From NCBI RefSeq assembly GCF_947654165.1, contig NZ_CANTKB010000009.1, forward strand, positions 1 through 64,000: a stretch of 64,000 nucleotides of DNA, read 5' to 3'. The notes beneath the pieces were generated by a model, which had not been told where the DNA came from, ran no database searches, and saw only the letters and a program-made list of their open reading frames with translations. The translations under genes were made by a program, and so were the position numbers. This stretch comes from an uncultured Blautia sp. Its GTDB lineage: Bacteria; Bacillota; Clostridia; Lachnospirales; Lachnospiraceae. Below are positions 33,433 through 41,984 of the stretch, piece by piece; position 1 is the stretch's first letter; each line of letters opens with the position of its first letter.

Positions 33433-34776
33433 ATGAAGTACAAAATAGCTTTGCTTTTAAAAACACATTACCATGATTTTTGTGAAGAGAGAATCAGAGA
33501 AAAACCGGAAAATATCGAAATAGACTATTTTCTTTATGAGACACTGGAAGAACTGTTGGATATTTTTAAAAAGATATGCAAAAAATATGATGGATTCTAT
33601 GTCAGCGGTCTGATTCCATACCAGGCAATCAAAACCATGGGAAAGGATGGAGAAGAGGCATTGATCGAAGTGGCAAATGTGGATATTGCCAATACATATC
33701 GGATTTTGATACAGCATCTGATAGGGAAGGACGCAGTAAGACTTTCCAGGATAGGAATGGATTTCCTTCGCTTCGAAAATGATCTGGAGGAGGTGATCCT
33801 GCAAGACCGCTTTGCAGAGGTCGTGCATAGTTACGAGGGAAGATGGACAGATTTTAAGACCATTGAGGAAATTGAAGCAGAGGAAAACGCAGTATCGGAA
33901 TATTATAAGAAGCAATGCAGAAACAAAGAAATTGACTTGATCATAACATATTTCTACAGTGCCTGTGAGAAAATAAAAGAATTCGGTATTCCTTGCTACT
34001 ATGTATATGCAGGACGTCAGGCGTTTTGGCAGTCCATAGAAAACCTGAAAAATAATATTGCTTTGCTTCGGATGGAACAGGATAAATCAGCAGTGATCTG
34101 TATCGACAAGGAACAGATGCGGGAAGAAAAAAAAGAAAATTTTTATCAGGCAGAAAAAGAACTTTCAAAGCTTATTCAGGATTTCAATACCAGGCATTTT
34201 AATCAATTTATTTTGAAAGACGGACAGCATAATCTGGAAGTGTATATGGATTTTTCAGAAATGGAAAACATTACCAAAAGCTTTACGGAATGCCCTCTGT
34301 ACGAGACAATCGTAGAAAAAATGGGATTTTCCGGGTCCGTGGGATATGGTGTGGGAGATAATCTTTACCATGCAAGAATCAATGCGATCAATGCAAGTCG
34401 CTATGGAAGAAACGGAGGGAAAAACTCCGGGGGGAGCTTTCTTATGGATGAGAAAGGAAACCTTACGGTATTAAAAAGCGGGATTGAAGAAAAAACAGTG
34501 AAGATTTCTGAAGACTATATAAGGAAAATAGCAAATGATGTTAGGCTTTCGGCAGAGTCGATTGTTCGGATCATTGGTGTGATGAAATCATTGAACACGG
34601 ATCAGATCACATCCCATGATCTGGTCTATGGCCTGAATATTTCGTTGAGAAATGCGAATAAGTTTCTTTCAAATATGGAAAAATATCATTATGCGGAAGT
34701 TGTTGGATATAAAAGGATCGGCAATAAGGGGCGCCCGGTCAGAGTTTACAAATTGACTTTAAAATATAATTTTTAG
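33433..34776 (+). CDS. Regulator-like protein with GTP cyclohydrolase III-like middle and winged-helix end
   Basis: Start ATG 33433 after AAAGGTGG; 447 soluble residues. N-terminal ~190 residues form a PrpR/receptor-like alpha/beta region (ALLLKTHYHDFCEERIREKP; YDGFYVSGLIPYQAIKTMG). The middle (EVYMDFSEMENITKSF, SVGYGVGDNLYHARINAINA) resembles the degenerate GGDEF/GTP-cyclohydrolase III fold. The last ~80 residues look like a winged helix (ITSHDLVYGLNISLRNANKF, GRPVRVYKLTLKY). Such regulators recur beside M20 peptidase and YfcC genes, which lie convergent here. I infer control of that pair by a small ligand. The name of the family is not certain to me. Confidence 0.65.
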   Translation: MKYKIALLLKTHYHDFCEERIREKPENIEIDYFLYETLEELLDIFKKICKKYDGFYVSGLIPYQAIKTMGKDGEEALIEVANVDIANTYRILIQHLIGKDAVRLSRIGMDFLRFENDLEEVILQDRFAEVVHSYEGRWTDFKTIEEIEAEENAVSEYYKKQCRNKEIDLIITYFYSACEKIKEFGIPCYYVYAGRQAFWQSIENLKNNIALLRMEQDKSAVICIDKEQMREEKKENFYQAEKELSKLIQDFNTRHFNQFILKDGQHNLEVYMDFSEMENITKSFTECPLYETIVEKMGFSGSVGYGVGDNLYHARINAINASRYGRNGGKNSGGSFLMDEKGNLTVLKSGIEEKTVKISEDYIRKIANDVRLSAESIVRIIGVMKSLNTDQITSHDLVYGLNISLRNANKFLSNMEKYHYAEVVGYKRIGNKGRPVRVYKLTLKYNF

Positions 34777-34778
34777 AA

Positions 34779-34830
34779 AAAGAGACGGTCCATGGATTGG
34801 GTGCAGAACCATGGACCGTCTCTTTTGAAG
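34779..34830. terminator. Bidirectional terminator
   Basis: AGAGACGGTCCATGG and its exact complement around ATTGGGTGCAGAA, with A and T runs at each end, between the two convergent genes. Confidence 0.92.
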
Positions 34831-34835
34831 TCGTA

Positions 34836-36227
34836 CTAGAATACGACAGTTGCAATAGCTATCAATACGCCCTGGGTTAGAATCAGAGCAAAGAAAATTG
34901 GCACAATCAGTTTCCACCATTTTTCAATCTTAACACCTGCAATACCACACATGATAGGTGCCATAGCAGTTGGCCAGATGATATTGGAAAGACCATCGCC
35001 GAACTGGAAGGCAAGAACAGCTACCTGGCGGGAGACGCCGATTAAGTCAGCCAGAGGTGCCATGATCGGCATACTGGTTACAGCCTGACCTGATCCGGAT
35101 GGAATCAGGAAGTTTAATAATGTCTGAACAACAAGCATTGCCTCAGATGCAATCCATGCAGGGAATTTTCCAAGTGGAATAGAGATTCCGTATACAATGG
35201 TATCAATAATATGTCCGGATTGAAGAACAACCAGAATACCTCTGGAAAATCCGATGATCATACAGGCAACCGCAATGTCAGTAAAGCTTGCGGCCATTTT
35301 TTTGGCAATGGTATCAGGACCCCAGCCCATGATCAGAGAAGAGATGATTCCCATGATCAAGAAAACTCCGGATAAATCTTCAAAATACCAGCCTTTTGTT
35401 TTAACACCCCAGACAATCACAACAATGCCTACTGCAAGTACTCCTAACACCAGTTTTTCACGAATGCCAAAAGGATGTTTTTCTACGTCTTCGGGATTCA
35501 TAGCCAGATGGCTGAAATCATCTCCGTATACATAACTCTTTGTAGGATCTGCCTGAACTTTCAACGCATAACGAACCAGCAGGATAGATGCTACAATAAT
35601 CATTACTCCATGACAGATCAGTCGGAAACCAACACCAGACATAGGCTGGATTCCTGCAATGGCCTGTGCCATACCAACAGTAAAAGGATTCATAATAGCT
35701 CCGCTGTAGCCAAGACCTACACCGATAGCTACAATTCCAAGACCCACTAAAGCATCATATCCCATAGCAATGGCAATACCTACAAAAATAGGAATAAATG
35801 GAAATGCTTCTTCAAATACCCCTATGGTAGAGGAGGCACAGCCAAGTACCAGAATAAAGATTGGAATGATGACCGCTCGTGCTTTTCCTTTTAGTAGCTT
35901 TAGAAGTCCGGCCACAAGTCCGTTAAAGGCACCGGAAGAAATAATCAGACCGATAGCAGCGTAGGCGATAAATACAAAGAAAATTACATCTCCGCCGTTC
36001 ATCATACCATTATAAATGGACTTTATCGTTTCAAATACTCCAACTGGTGAAGCCTCTACGGTATGGTAAGTGCCAGGAACAACTACTTCCGTTCCTGCTT
36101 CGTTTACCTGACGGTCAAATTCGCCTGCAGGCAGAATCCAGGTAGCAATGGAACAGATGATGATAATCGCTGTTAAAAGTACAAAAATGTGTGGTAATTT
36201 AAATTTTTTCTTGGTTTCAGTACCCAT
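34836..36227 (-). CDS. YfcC-family membrane transporter
   Basis: 463 residues with about 12 membrane segments. The start FKLPHIFVLLTAIIIICSIA, WILPAGEFDRQVNEAGTEVV, and the signatures SGAFNGLVAGLLKLLKGKAR and FLIPSGSGQAVTSMPIMAPL are standard for the YfcC/ArcD-like group of the C4-dicarboxylate carrier superfamily, whose members move dicarboxylates, basic amino acids or short peptides. Encoded 22 bases after the M20 hydrolase in the same direction, so it most likely imports the substrate of that enzyme (a peptide or N-acyl amino acid). Same-operon expression from the gap at 37438. Confidence 0.9.
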   Translation of the reverse strand: MGTETKKKFKLPHIFVLLTAIIIICSIATWILPAGEFDRQVNEAGTEVVVPGTYHTVEASPVGVFETIKSIYNGMMNGGDVIFFVFIAYAAIGLIISSGAFNGLVAGLLKLLKGKARAVIIPIFILVLGCASSTIGVFEEAFPFIPIFVGIAIAMGYDALVGLGIVAIGVGLGYSGAIMNPFTVGMAQAIAGIQPMSGVGFRLICHGVMIIVASILLVRYALKVQADPTKSYVYGDDFSHLAMNPEDVEKHPFGIREKLVLGVLAVGIVVIVWGVKTKGWYFEDLSGVFLIMGIISSLIMGWGPDTIAKKMAASFTDIAVACMIIGFSRGILVVLQSGHIIDTIVYGISIPLGKFPAWIASEAMLVVQTLLNFLIPSGSGQAVTSMPIMAPLADLIGVSRQVAVLAFQFGDGLSNIIWPTAMAPIMCGIAGVKIEKWWKLIVPIFFALILTQGVLIAIATVVF

Positions 36228-36249
36228 ATGTAATATTCCCCCTAATTCT

Positions 36250-37437
36250 CTAATCAGCTTCTTTTTTTCTTAATTCTTCTTGCCATGCATCGTGAACCTT
36301 TTTGCGGAACTGGTCATCATTTAGTACCTTTAATGCTAATTCAACCAGACTGCAGGCACCTTTTTCCATGGCAGTGTGTGCCTCCGGCTTTAAAGTGGCA
36401 TCACGAAAAGCTCTGGTATGTAATGCTAAAGGTTCATCTGTGATGGAAAGGAGTGTCTGAATGGATGGGCAGCGGTAGCTGACATTTCCAACATCAGAGG
36501 AACCGGCAGCAGGAGGAACATCCTTTACCTTTAAGCCGTAACTTTCCATAATTGTGGTGATCTCCTTTTCCATTGGATAGTTTCTGACCATATCTGCAAA
36601 GTCAGAAAGTCCAAAACTGAGTTTTACCGTACAATCTAATGCCATAGCAGCGGCATCGGCACATTTTTTAACCATTTCATCAACTTTCAATAAACGTGAC
36701 ATAGATGAGGTTCGGAATTCCATGCGGATCTTACAATAATCAGGAATGATATTAGGTGCTTTTCCACCGTCTAAAATAACCGCATTAACATGGATATCAG
36801 GAGTGAAACATTCTCGTCTTGCATCAATCAGATCGAGAAATTTTCGTCCTGCAGCCAGAGCACTTTTGCCGTCCCATGGTGCCATGACTGCATGTGCCGT
36901 TTCACCGAAAAATTCCACTACATAGCAGCGGAGACTCAGTACGTCCATGTCTGCCACACAGAATCCTCCGGGATTACTGTGCATCATCACTGCCATATCC
37001 ATATGGTCAAAGATTCCCTGTTCAGCCATTCCGATCTTGGCACCGTTTTCTTCTTCAGCAGGTGTACCGATCACATAAATCTTTCCCTGAAACTCATCTT
37101 TGAGATGATGCATGGCCAGACCGGAGAGAACAGAGAGAGATCCGTGGAGATTATGTCCGCATCCGTGTCCGATCTCAGGTAAAGCATCATATTCTGCAAG
37201 GAAGGCTACGGAAGGCCCCTCCCCATTGTCAAATTCTGCACAGAAGGCAGTATCATATCCGGCATAAGGATATGTGACCTGGAATCCTGCTTTTTCCAGT
37301 AAGGCAGCCATTTTTTTGCTGGATTCATATTCCTGATAAGGGAGTTCAGGATGCTCCGCAAGATCATGGCTGAGTTTGACTGCGTCGTCCAAATAGGTAC
37401 CTACAGCGTCTTGGATTTTGTTTTTTAACTCATCCAT
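36250..37437 (-). CDS. M20 family amidohydrolase/peptidase
   Basis: 395 residues. Metal-binding motifs of the M20D type: EHPELPYQEYESSK near the start, GHGCGHNLHG (~85-95), the catalytic TPAEENGAKIGM (Glu-Glu pair), and MHSNPGGFC. The text GKAPNIIPDYCKIRMEFR and the late AHTAMEKGACSLVELALKVL agree with AbgB-like aminobenzoyl-glutamate or N-acyl amino acid hydrolases. Cytoplasmic, no signal peptide. Works with the YfcC transporter, imported amide cleaved inside the cell. Ribosome binding site AAAGGAG lies ahead of the ATG at 37437. Confidence 0.92.
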   Translation of the reverse strand: MDELKNKIQDAVGTYLDDAVKLSHDLAEHPELPYQEYESSKKMAALLEKAGFQVTYPYAGYDTAFCAEFDNGEGPSVAFLAEYDALPEIGHGCGHNLHGSLSVLSGLAMHHLKDEFQGKIYVIGTPAEEENGAKIGMAEQGIFDHMDMAVMMHSNPGGFCVADMDVLSLRCYVVEFFGETAHAVMAPWDGKSALAAGRKFLDLIDARRECFTPDIHVNAVILDGGKAPNIIPDYCKIRMEFRTSSMSRLLKVDEMVKKCADAAAMALDCTVKLSFGLSDFADMVRNYPMEKEITTIMESYGLKVKDVPPAAGSSDVGNVSYRCPSIQTLLSITDEPLALHTRAFRDATLKPEAHTAMEKGACSLVELALKVLNDDQFRKKVHDAWQEELRKKEAD

Positions 37438-37839
37438 TGTTAAAAACTCCTTTCTAAAATTTTGATTTTCAGTTCAAGTTCTAAAAAGAAAACTTTATTG
37501 TGATAAAATAAAAACAATTAAAGCATACTTAAAGAACACTTAATGTGATGTTAGTATAACACAGCGTTATGCTAAAATCAAGTGGGAATGTAGAGAAAAA
37601 AACATATAAAAAACCTATAAAAGCAGAGTAGTTAAGAGTAATATATGGTAAAATATTTAAAATAGACAAAAAATAAAAAATAAATTAGTTATAATTACCA
37701 ATAGAAAAAGAGCACGTAAAAAATATTTTAAAAAGTAAAAGGATTGAAAAACGACTGCTTTTCGTTTATAATATAGATTAGACTGTGATGATAATCACAG
37801 ATAAGAAAATGGAAAAAATACAAAAGGCAGGTAAGATAC
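37438..37839. promoter_or_regulatory. AT-rich divergent control region
   Basis: About 400 bases of very AT-rich sequence between divergent genes. On the + strand TTGAAA (37744-37749) and TATAAT (37767-37772) with a 17-base spacer form a clear promoter for the SEC-C gene. No certain promoter for the leftward operon could be picked out, though GTTAGTATAACACAGCGTTATGC near 37549-37571 holds an imperfect inverted repeat. Confidence 0.6.
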
Positions 37840-38343
37840 ATGGCATTATTACAGGAATGGAGAGAGATTGCATATTCTCAGCAGACAGACAGAGCACAGC
37901 TTCAGAACTTCTGGACAGATTATTTTATGATTGAAAAAGGAATTTATGAAAAACTCCTCAGCAATCCGGAAGAAGTTGTAAAAGGAACTGTAAAAGAACT
38001 GGCAGAAAAATACGGTGTGGAAGTCCTCACTATGGTAGGATTTTTAGACGGTATCAATGACAGTCTGAAAGTTCCGAATCCAATCGAAGAACTGGATGAA
38101 AATACAGAAGTAAATCTGGGATATGATCTGGAAACTCTGTACAAAAACATGGTAGATGCAAAAGCTGACTGGCTGTATGAACTGCCACAGTGGGACAATA
38201 TCTTTTCAGAAGAAAAAAGAAAAGAACTGTATAAAGAGCAGAAGAAATCCGGTACTGTCGTAAAAGGACCGAAGATCGGACGTAACGATCCATGTCCATG
38301 CGGAAGCGGAAAGAAATATAAACACTGCTGCGGAAGAAAATAA
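37840..38343 (+). CDS. SEC-C motif protein
   Basis: 167 residues. The last ~25 residues, IGRNDPCPCGSGKKYKHCCG, are the zinc-binding SEC-C motif also found at the end of SecA. The rest is helical and acidic (YFMIEKGIYEKLLSNPEEVV; VKGTVKELAEKYGVEVLTM), without enzymatic signature. In other Firmicutes such proteins associate with ribosomes or SecB-like export; the function here is unknown. It has its own promoter and is followed by a terminator, so a single-gene unit. Confidence 0.9.
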   Translation: MALLQEWREIAYSQQTDRAQLQNFWTDYFMIEKGIYEKLLSNPEEVVKGTVKELAEKYGVEVLTMVGFLDGINDSLKVPNPIEELDENTEVNLGYDLETLYKNMVDAKADWLYELPQWDNIFSEEKRKELYKEQKKSGTVVKGPKIGRNDPCPCGSGKKYKHCCGRK

Positions 38344-38370
38344 TTTTTTTCGTAAAAATTGATTTTACAG

Positions 38371-38417
38371 AGCCTTCTCACAAGACCTTTGTTGTGTTGC
38401 GAGAAGGTTTTCTTTAT
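38371..38417 (+). terminator. Terminator after the SEC-C gene
   Basis: GCCTTCTCACAAGACC and its near-complement GTTGCGAGAAGGT around a TTTGTTGT loop, then TTTTCTTTAT. Confidence 0.85.
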
Positions 38418-38444
38418 ATCATAACTGGAAAAGGAGGAAGCATT

Positions 38445-39194
38445 ATGACAGAAAAAATCATGATTATTTTAGGGCTTTTAAGCTTAGGATATTTTGCAGG
38501 GATTGTTGCCTATGCAGGCTGGTCATCGAAATTTCCTGCTTTTTGGGCAGTCTTGGGCTTCTGTTTTCTGGCAGCAGCCGGGGCAATACATAGAAATATT
38601 CAGTTTCCGTTGGGAATAAAAATTCTAGGTCTTGCAGGGATAGGCAGTGGTCTAATGTTATTCCTTGTGGTGGAAGTGCTTATTGTAGGAGCCATGCTGC
38701 AAAAACCAGAGCCGGGGCTGGATTATGTTGTAGTTCTTGGGGCACAGGTAAAAGGCAGCAGTCCAAGTCAGTCCCTCCTTTATCGGATTCAGGAAGCAGC
38801 AGAATACCTGAAGGAAAATCCAGAGACAAAAGCAATTCTTTCGGGGGGAAAAGGCACCGGAGAGGCCATATCAGAAGCCCGTTGCATGAGACAGGAATTG
38901 GAAAAAATGGGAATTTCCGTGGAAAGACTTATAGAAGAAAACCGTTCCACCAGTACCAAAGAGAATATTGTGTACTCTTATGAATTGATTCAGGCGGATC
39001 ATAAAAAAGGCGGAAAAAAAGTGGGGATCGTTACCAATGATTTTCATATTTACAGGGGAACTTCCATTGCAAAAAAAAAGATGGACTGTGAGATTTACGG
39101 GATACCGGCTAAAAGCAACACATTCCTTCAGTTGAACTATATGGTGAGAGAATTCTTCGGGATCGTAAAGGACAGGATACGAGGTAATCTGTGA
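38445..39194 (+). CDS. YdcF/ElyC-type DUF218 membrane protein
   Basis: Start ATG 38445 after AAGGAGG; 249 residues. Three hydrophobic segments fill the first ~85 residues. Then a DUF218 domain: YVVVLGAQVKGSSPSQSLLY, AILSGGKGTGEAISEARCM, IEENRSTSTKENIVYSYELI and IVTNDFHIYRGTSIAKKK, with the Asp-x-His motif typical of the family. ElyC and SanA relatives act in envelope assembly in E. coli; the Firmicute branch is uncharacterised. Read towards the thrS leader, which has its own promoter. Confidence 0.88.
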   Translation: MTEKIMIILGLLSLGYFAGIVAYAGWSSKFPAFWAVLGFCFLAAAGAIHRNIQFPLGIKILGLAGIGSGLMLFLVVEVLIVGAMLQKPEPGLDYVVVLGAQVKGSSPSQSLLYRIQEAAEYLKENPETKAILSGGKGTGEAISEARCMRQELEKMGISVERLIEENRSTSTKENIVYSYELIQADHKKGGKKVGIVTNDFHIYRGTSIAKKKMDCEIYGIPAKSNTFLQLNYMVREFFGIVKDRIRGNL

Positions 39195-39203
39195 AGAATG
39201 AGG

Positions 39204-39231
39204 TTGACAAATCCTCTTAAAAGGCTATAAT
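39204..39231 (+). promoter_or_regulatory. Promoter of the thrS T-box transcript
   Basis: TTGACA at 39204-39209 and TATAAT at 39226-39231 with a 16-base spacer. Confidence 0.85.
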
Positions 39232-39237
39232 ATGGAA

Positions 39238-39503
39238 TCATAAAAACAATATAAAAACACGCTGACGAGAAGAGTAAAATGTGAAAGGTCACAGAGAGGA
39301 GCACAGATGCTGGAAGTGCTCTGTCGCAGAAGCATTTGAAAACTACCTCCGAGTGGCCCCAATCCGGCCCGGTGATTCCGTTATCATCAAATGAAGTGGT
39401 TACCAAAGCAAATGCTTTGAACAAAAAGGGTGGAACCGCGGGTAGAAGAAGATAAGACCCGTCCCTTGCAGTCAGGAAACGGCTGCAGGGGACGGGTTAT
39501 TTT
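39238..39503 (+). promoter_or_regulatory. T-box leader (threonine) with terminator
   Basis: The T-box core AAGGGTGGAACCGCGGG lies at 39425-39441, followed by a terminator (GACCCGTCCCTTGCAG with CTGCAGGGGACGGGTT, 39455-39498). Upstream is a long stem I region; an ACC triplet at 39345-39347 in AACTACCTCC is the candidate specifier for tRNA-Thr. Uncharged tRNA-Thr would stabilise the antiterminator and allow thrS transcription. Confidence 0.93.
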
Positions 39504-39542
39504 GTGCTCACCTCTGCAGTATAACAAGAAAGGAGAAGTAAC

Positions 39543-41513
39543 ATGATCATTACATTAAAAGACGGATCAAAAAAAGAATATGCAGAAGCAAAATCTGTAT
39601 ATGAGATTGCCCTGGACATCAGCGAAGGGCTGGCACGTGCAGCATGTGCAGGTGAAGTAGACGGAGAAGTGGTAGATTTAAGAACCATCGTGGACAAAGA
39701 CTGTGAGTTAAACATCCTCACTGCCAATGATGAAAAAGGTCTGGCTGCACTTCGCCATACTACCTCTCATGTGTTGGCAGAAGCAGTGAAAAATCTGTAT
39801 CCGGGTGCAAAGCTGGCAATAGGACCTTCTATTGATACAGGATTCTATTATGATTTTGATCACGAATCCTTCAGCAGAGAAGAGTTAGATGCACTGGAAA
39901 AAGAGATGAAAAAAATCATCAAAAAAGGTGCGAAGATTGAGCGTTACACAATGCCAAGAGCAGAGGCGATTAAATTTATGGAAGAGAAGGGCGAGTCTTA
40001 TAAAGTAGAACTTATCCAGGATCTTCCGGAAGATGCAGAAATCTCTTTCTATTCTCAGGGAGACTTTGTAGACCTGTGTGCAGGCCCGCATCTGATGAGC
40101 ACCAAGAATATCAAAGCATTTAAATTGATTTCTTCTTCCGGTGCCTACTGGAGAGGAAATGAGAAGAACAAGATGCTCTCCCGTATTTACGGAACAGCAT
40201 TCGGAAAGAAAGACGAGTTAAATGTATATCTGGAACAGTTGGAAGAAGCGAAAAAACGTGATCACAACAAACTGGGAAGAGAAATGGAGCTGTTTACAAC
40301 CGTAGATGTAATCGGACAGGGACTTCCACTCATCATGCCAAAAGGTGTGATCATGCTGAAAGAACTCCAGAGATGGATCGAAGATCTGGAAGATAATGAA
40401 TGGGGCTATGTGCGTACAAAAACACCGCTTATGGCAAAAAGTGATTTGTATAAGATCTCAGGACATTGGGATCATTATAAAGACGGAATGTTTGTACTGG
40501 GAGATGAAGAAAAGGACAAAGAAGTCTTTGCACTTCGTCCTATGACCTGTCCATTCCAGTATTATGTATATAAAGCAAGTCAGCATTCCTACAGAGAACT
40601 CCCAATCCGCTATGGTGAGACTTCTACCTTATTCAGAAATGAAGACTCCGGAGAAATGCACGGCCTTACCCGTGTACGTCAGTTTACCATTTCAGAAGGT
40701 CATTTGATCGTACGTCCGGACCAGATGGTGGAAGAGTTTAAGGGCTGTCTGGCTCTGGCAAAACATTGTCTGGAAACTCTGGGTGTTGAGGAAGATGTTA
40801 CTTATCATCTGTCAAAATGGGATCCGGAAAACAAAGAGAAATATATCGGTGAACCGGAAGTGTGGGAAGAAACAGAAGGACATATCAGAAATGTTCTGAC
40901 AGAACTTGGTATTCCTTTTGTAGAAGATGTAGGGGAAGCTGCCTTCTACGGTCCAAAGGTAGATATCAATGCAAAAAATGTTTACGGAAAAGAAGATACC
41001 ATGATCACTATTCAGTGGGATGCACTTCTTGCAGAACAGTTTGATATGTATTTCATTGATGAAAAAGGGGAGAAAGTACGTCCGTATATTATCCACAGAA
41101 CCTCTATGGGATGCTATGAAAGAACACTGGCATGGCTGACCGAGAAATATGCCGGCATGTTCCCTACATGGTTGTGTCCGGAACAGGTACGTGTACTTCC
41201 GATTTCCGAAAAATACACAGACTACGCAGAAAAAGTACAGAAAGAATTAAAGGCAAACGGAATCCGCTCCAGTGTGGACGGACGTTCTGAAAAGATTGGA
41301 TATAAGATCCGTGAAGCACGTCTTGCCAAAGTTCCTTATATGCTGGTTGTAGGAGCAAAAGAGGAAGAAGATCAGGTTGTTTCTGTGAGAAGCCGTTACT
41401 TAGGCGATGAAGGACAGAAGCCATTAGATGAATTTGTAACTGCAATCTGCAAGGAAATCCGTACCAAAGAAATTCGAAAAATCGAAGTAGATGCAGAAGG
41501 AAAGAAAAATTGA
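39543..41513 (+). CDS. thrS: Threonyl-tRNA synthetase
   Basis: 656 residues. TGS-like start (IITLKDGSKKEYAEAKSVYE), editing domain with HxxxH at 72-76 (HTTSH) and DLCAGPH, class II core with motif 2 FRNEDSGEMHGLTRVRQF and motif 3 near SMGCYERTLAW, then an anticodon-binding domain (VRVLPISEKYTDYAEKVQKE). The zinc Cys lies in RPMTCPFQYYVYK, where most bacterial enzymes read PMNCPGH, so it belongs to a variant ThrRS branch. It charges tRNA-Thr; expression is set by the T-box leader directly upstream. Ribosome binding site AAAGGAG. Confidence 0.96.
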   Translation: MIITLKDGSKKEYAEAKSVYEIALDISEGLARAACAGEVDGEVVDLRTIVDKDCELNILTANDEKGLAALRHTTSHVLAEAVKNLYPGAKLAIGPSIDTGFYYDFDHESFSREELDALEKEMKKIIKKGAKIERYTMPRAEAIKFMEEKGESYKVELIQDLPEDAEISFYSQGDFVDLCAGPHLMSTKNIKAFKLISSSGAYWRGNEKNKMLSRIYGTAFGKKDELNVYLEQLEEAKKRDHNKLGREMELFTTVDVIGQGLPLIMPKGVIMLKELQRWIEDLEDNEWGYVRTKTPLMAKSDLYKISGHWDHYKDGMFVLGDEEKDKEVFALRPMTCPFQYYVYKASQHSYRELPIRYGETSTLFRNEDSGEMHGLTRVRQFTISEGHLIVRPDQMVEEFKGCLALAKHCLETLGVEEDVTYHLSKWDPENKEKYIGEPEVWEETEGHIRNVLTELGIPFVEDVGEAAFYGPKVDINAKNVYGKEDTMITIQWDALLAEQFDMYFIDEKGEKVRPYIIHRTSMGCYERTLAWLTEKYAGMFPTWLCPEQVRVLPISEKYTDYAEKVQKELKANGIRSSVDGRSEKIGYKIREARLAKVPYMLVVGAKEEEDQVVSVRSRYLGDEGQKPLDEFVTAICKEIRTKEIRKIEVDAEGKKN

Positions 41514-41592
41514 TTTTAAATTTTATTTTCCGGAATAATTTATTGCAAAGGAGAGATACTATCACTGATCAATCATATCAGGAGGTAGTGAA

Positions 41593-41910
41593 ATGCCAGT
41601 ATTAAATTGTACTGCAAGAACATGTGTGTATAATAAAAATGAGTATTGTTCCAAGGGAGATATCCAGGTAGGCGGTACCACTGCAAAGACGGTGGATGAA
41701 ACCTGCTGCAATAGTTTCGTGGAACGCAAAGAAGGTATGCAAAATGCAGTGGATACAGGCTGCGGATGTAAGACCATCCAGGTAGACTGTAAGGCAGGAG
41801 AGTGTACTTTCAACAACAACAAGAAATGCGAAGCAAATCAGATCACGATCACAGGGGCAAGTGCCTGCAAATGTGACGAGACCTGCTGCGGAAGCTTTTC
41901 CAAACGCTAG
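41593..41910 (+). CDS. Cys-rich protein with two DUF1540 domains
   Basis: 105 residues carrying 14 Cys. Two copies of the DUF1540 pattern: LNCTARTCVYNKNEYCSKGD with VDETCCNSF, and VDCKAGECTFNNNKKCEANQ with KCDETCCGSF. These small domains are thought to bind metal and occur in spore-forming Firmicutes, but no function is established. AGGAGG precedes the ATG. A terminator follows at once. Confidence 0.88.
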   Translation: MPVLNCTARTCVYNKNEYCSKGDIQVGGTTAKTVDETCCNSFVERKEGMQNAVDTGCGCKTIQVDCKAGECTFNNNKKCEANQITITGASACKCDETCCGSFSKR

Positions 41911-41920
41911 AAGACAAAAA

Positions 41921-41970
41921 AAGGGGGATGCGAAAAAACTCAATTGAGTTTTTTCACATCCCCTATTTTG
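41921..41970. terminator. Terminator between convergent genes
   Basis: GGGGATGCGAAAAAACTC and its near-complement GAGTTTTTTCACATCCCC around AATT, flanked by A and T runs. Serves both the DUF1540 gene and the leftward transporter. Confidence 0.9.
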
Positions 41971-41984
41971 TACATTTTTTGAGA

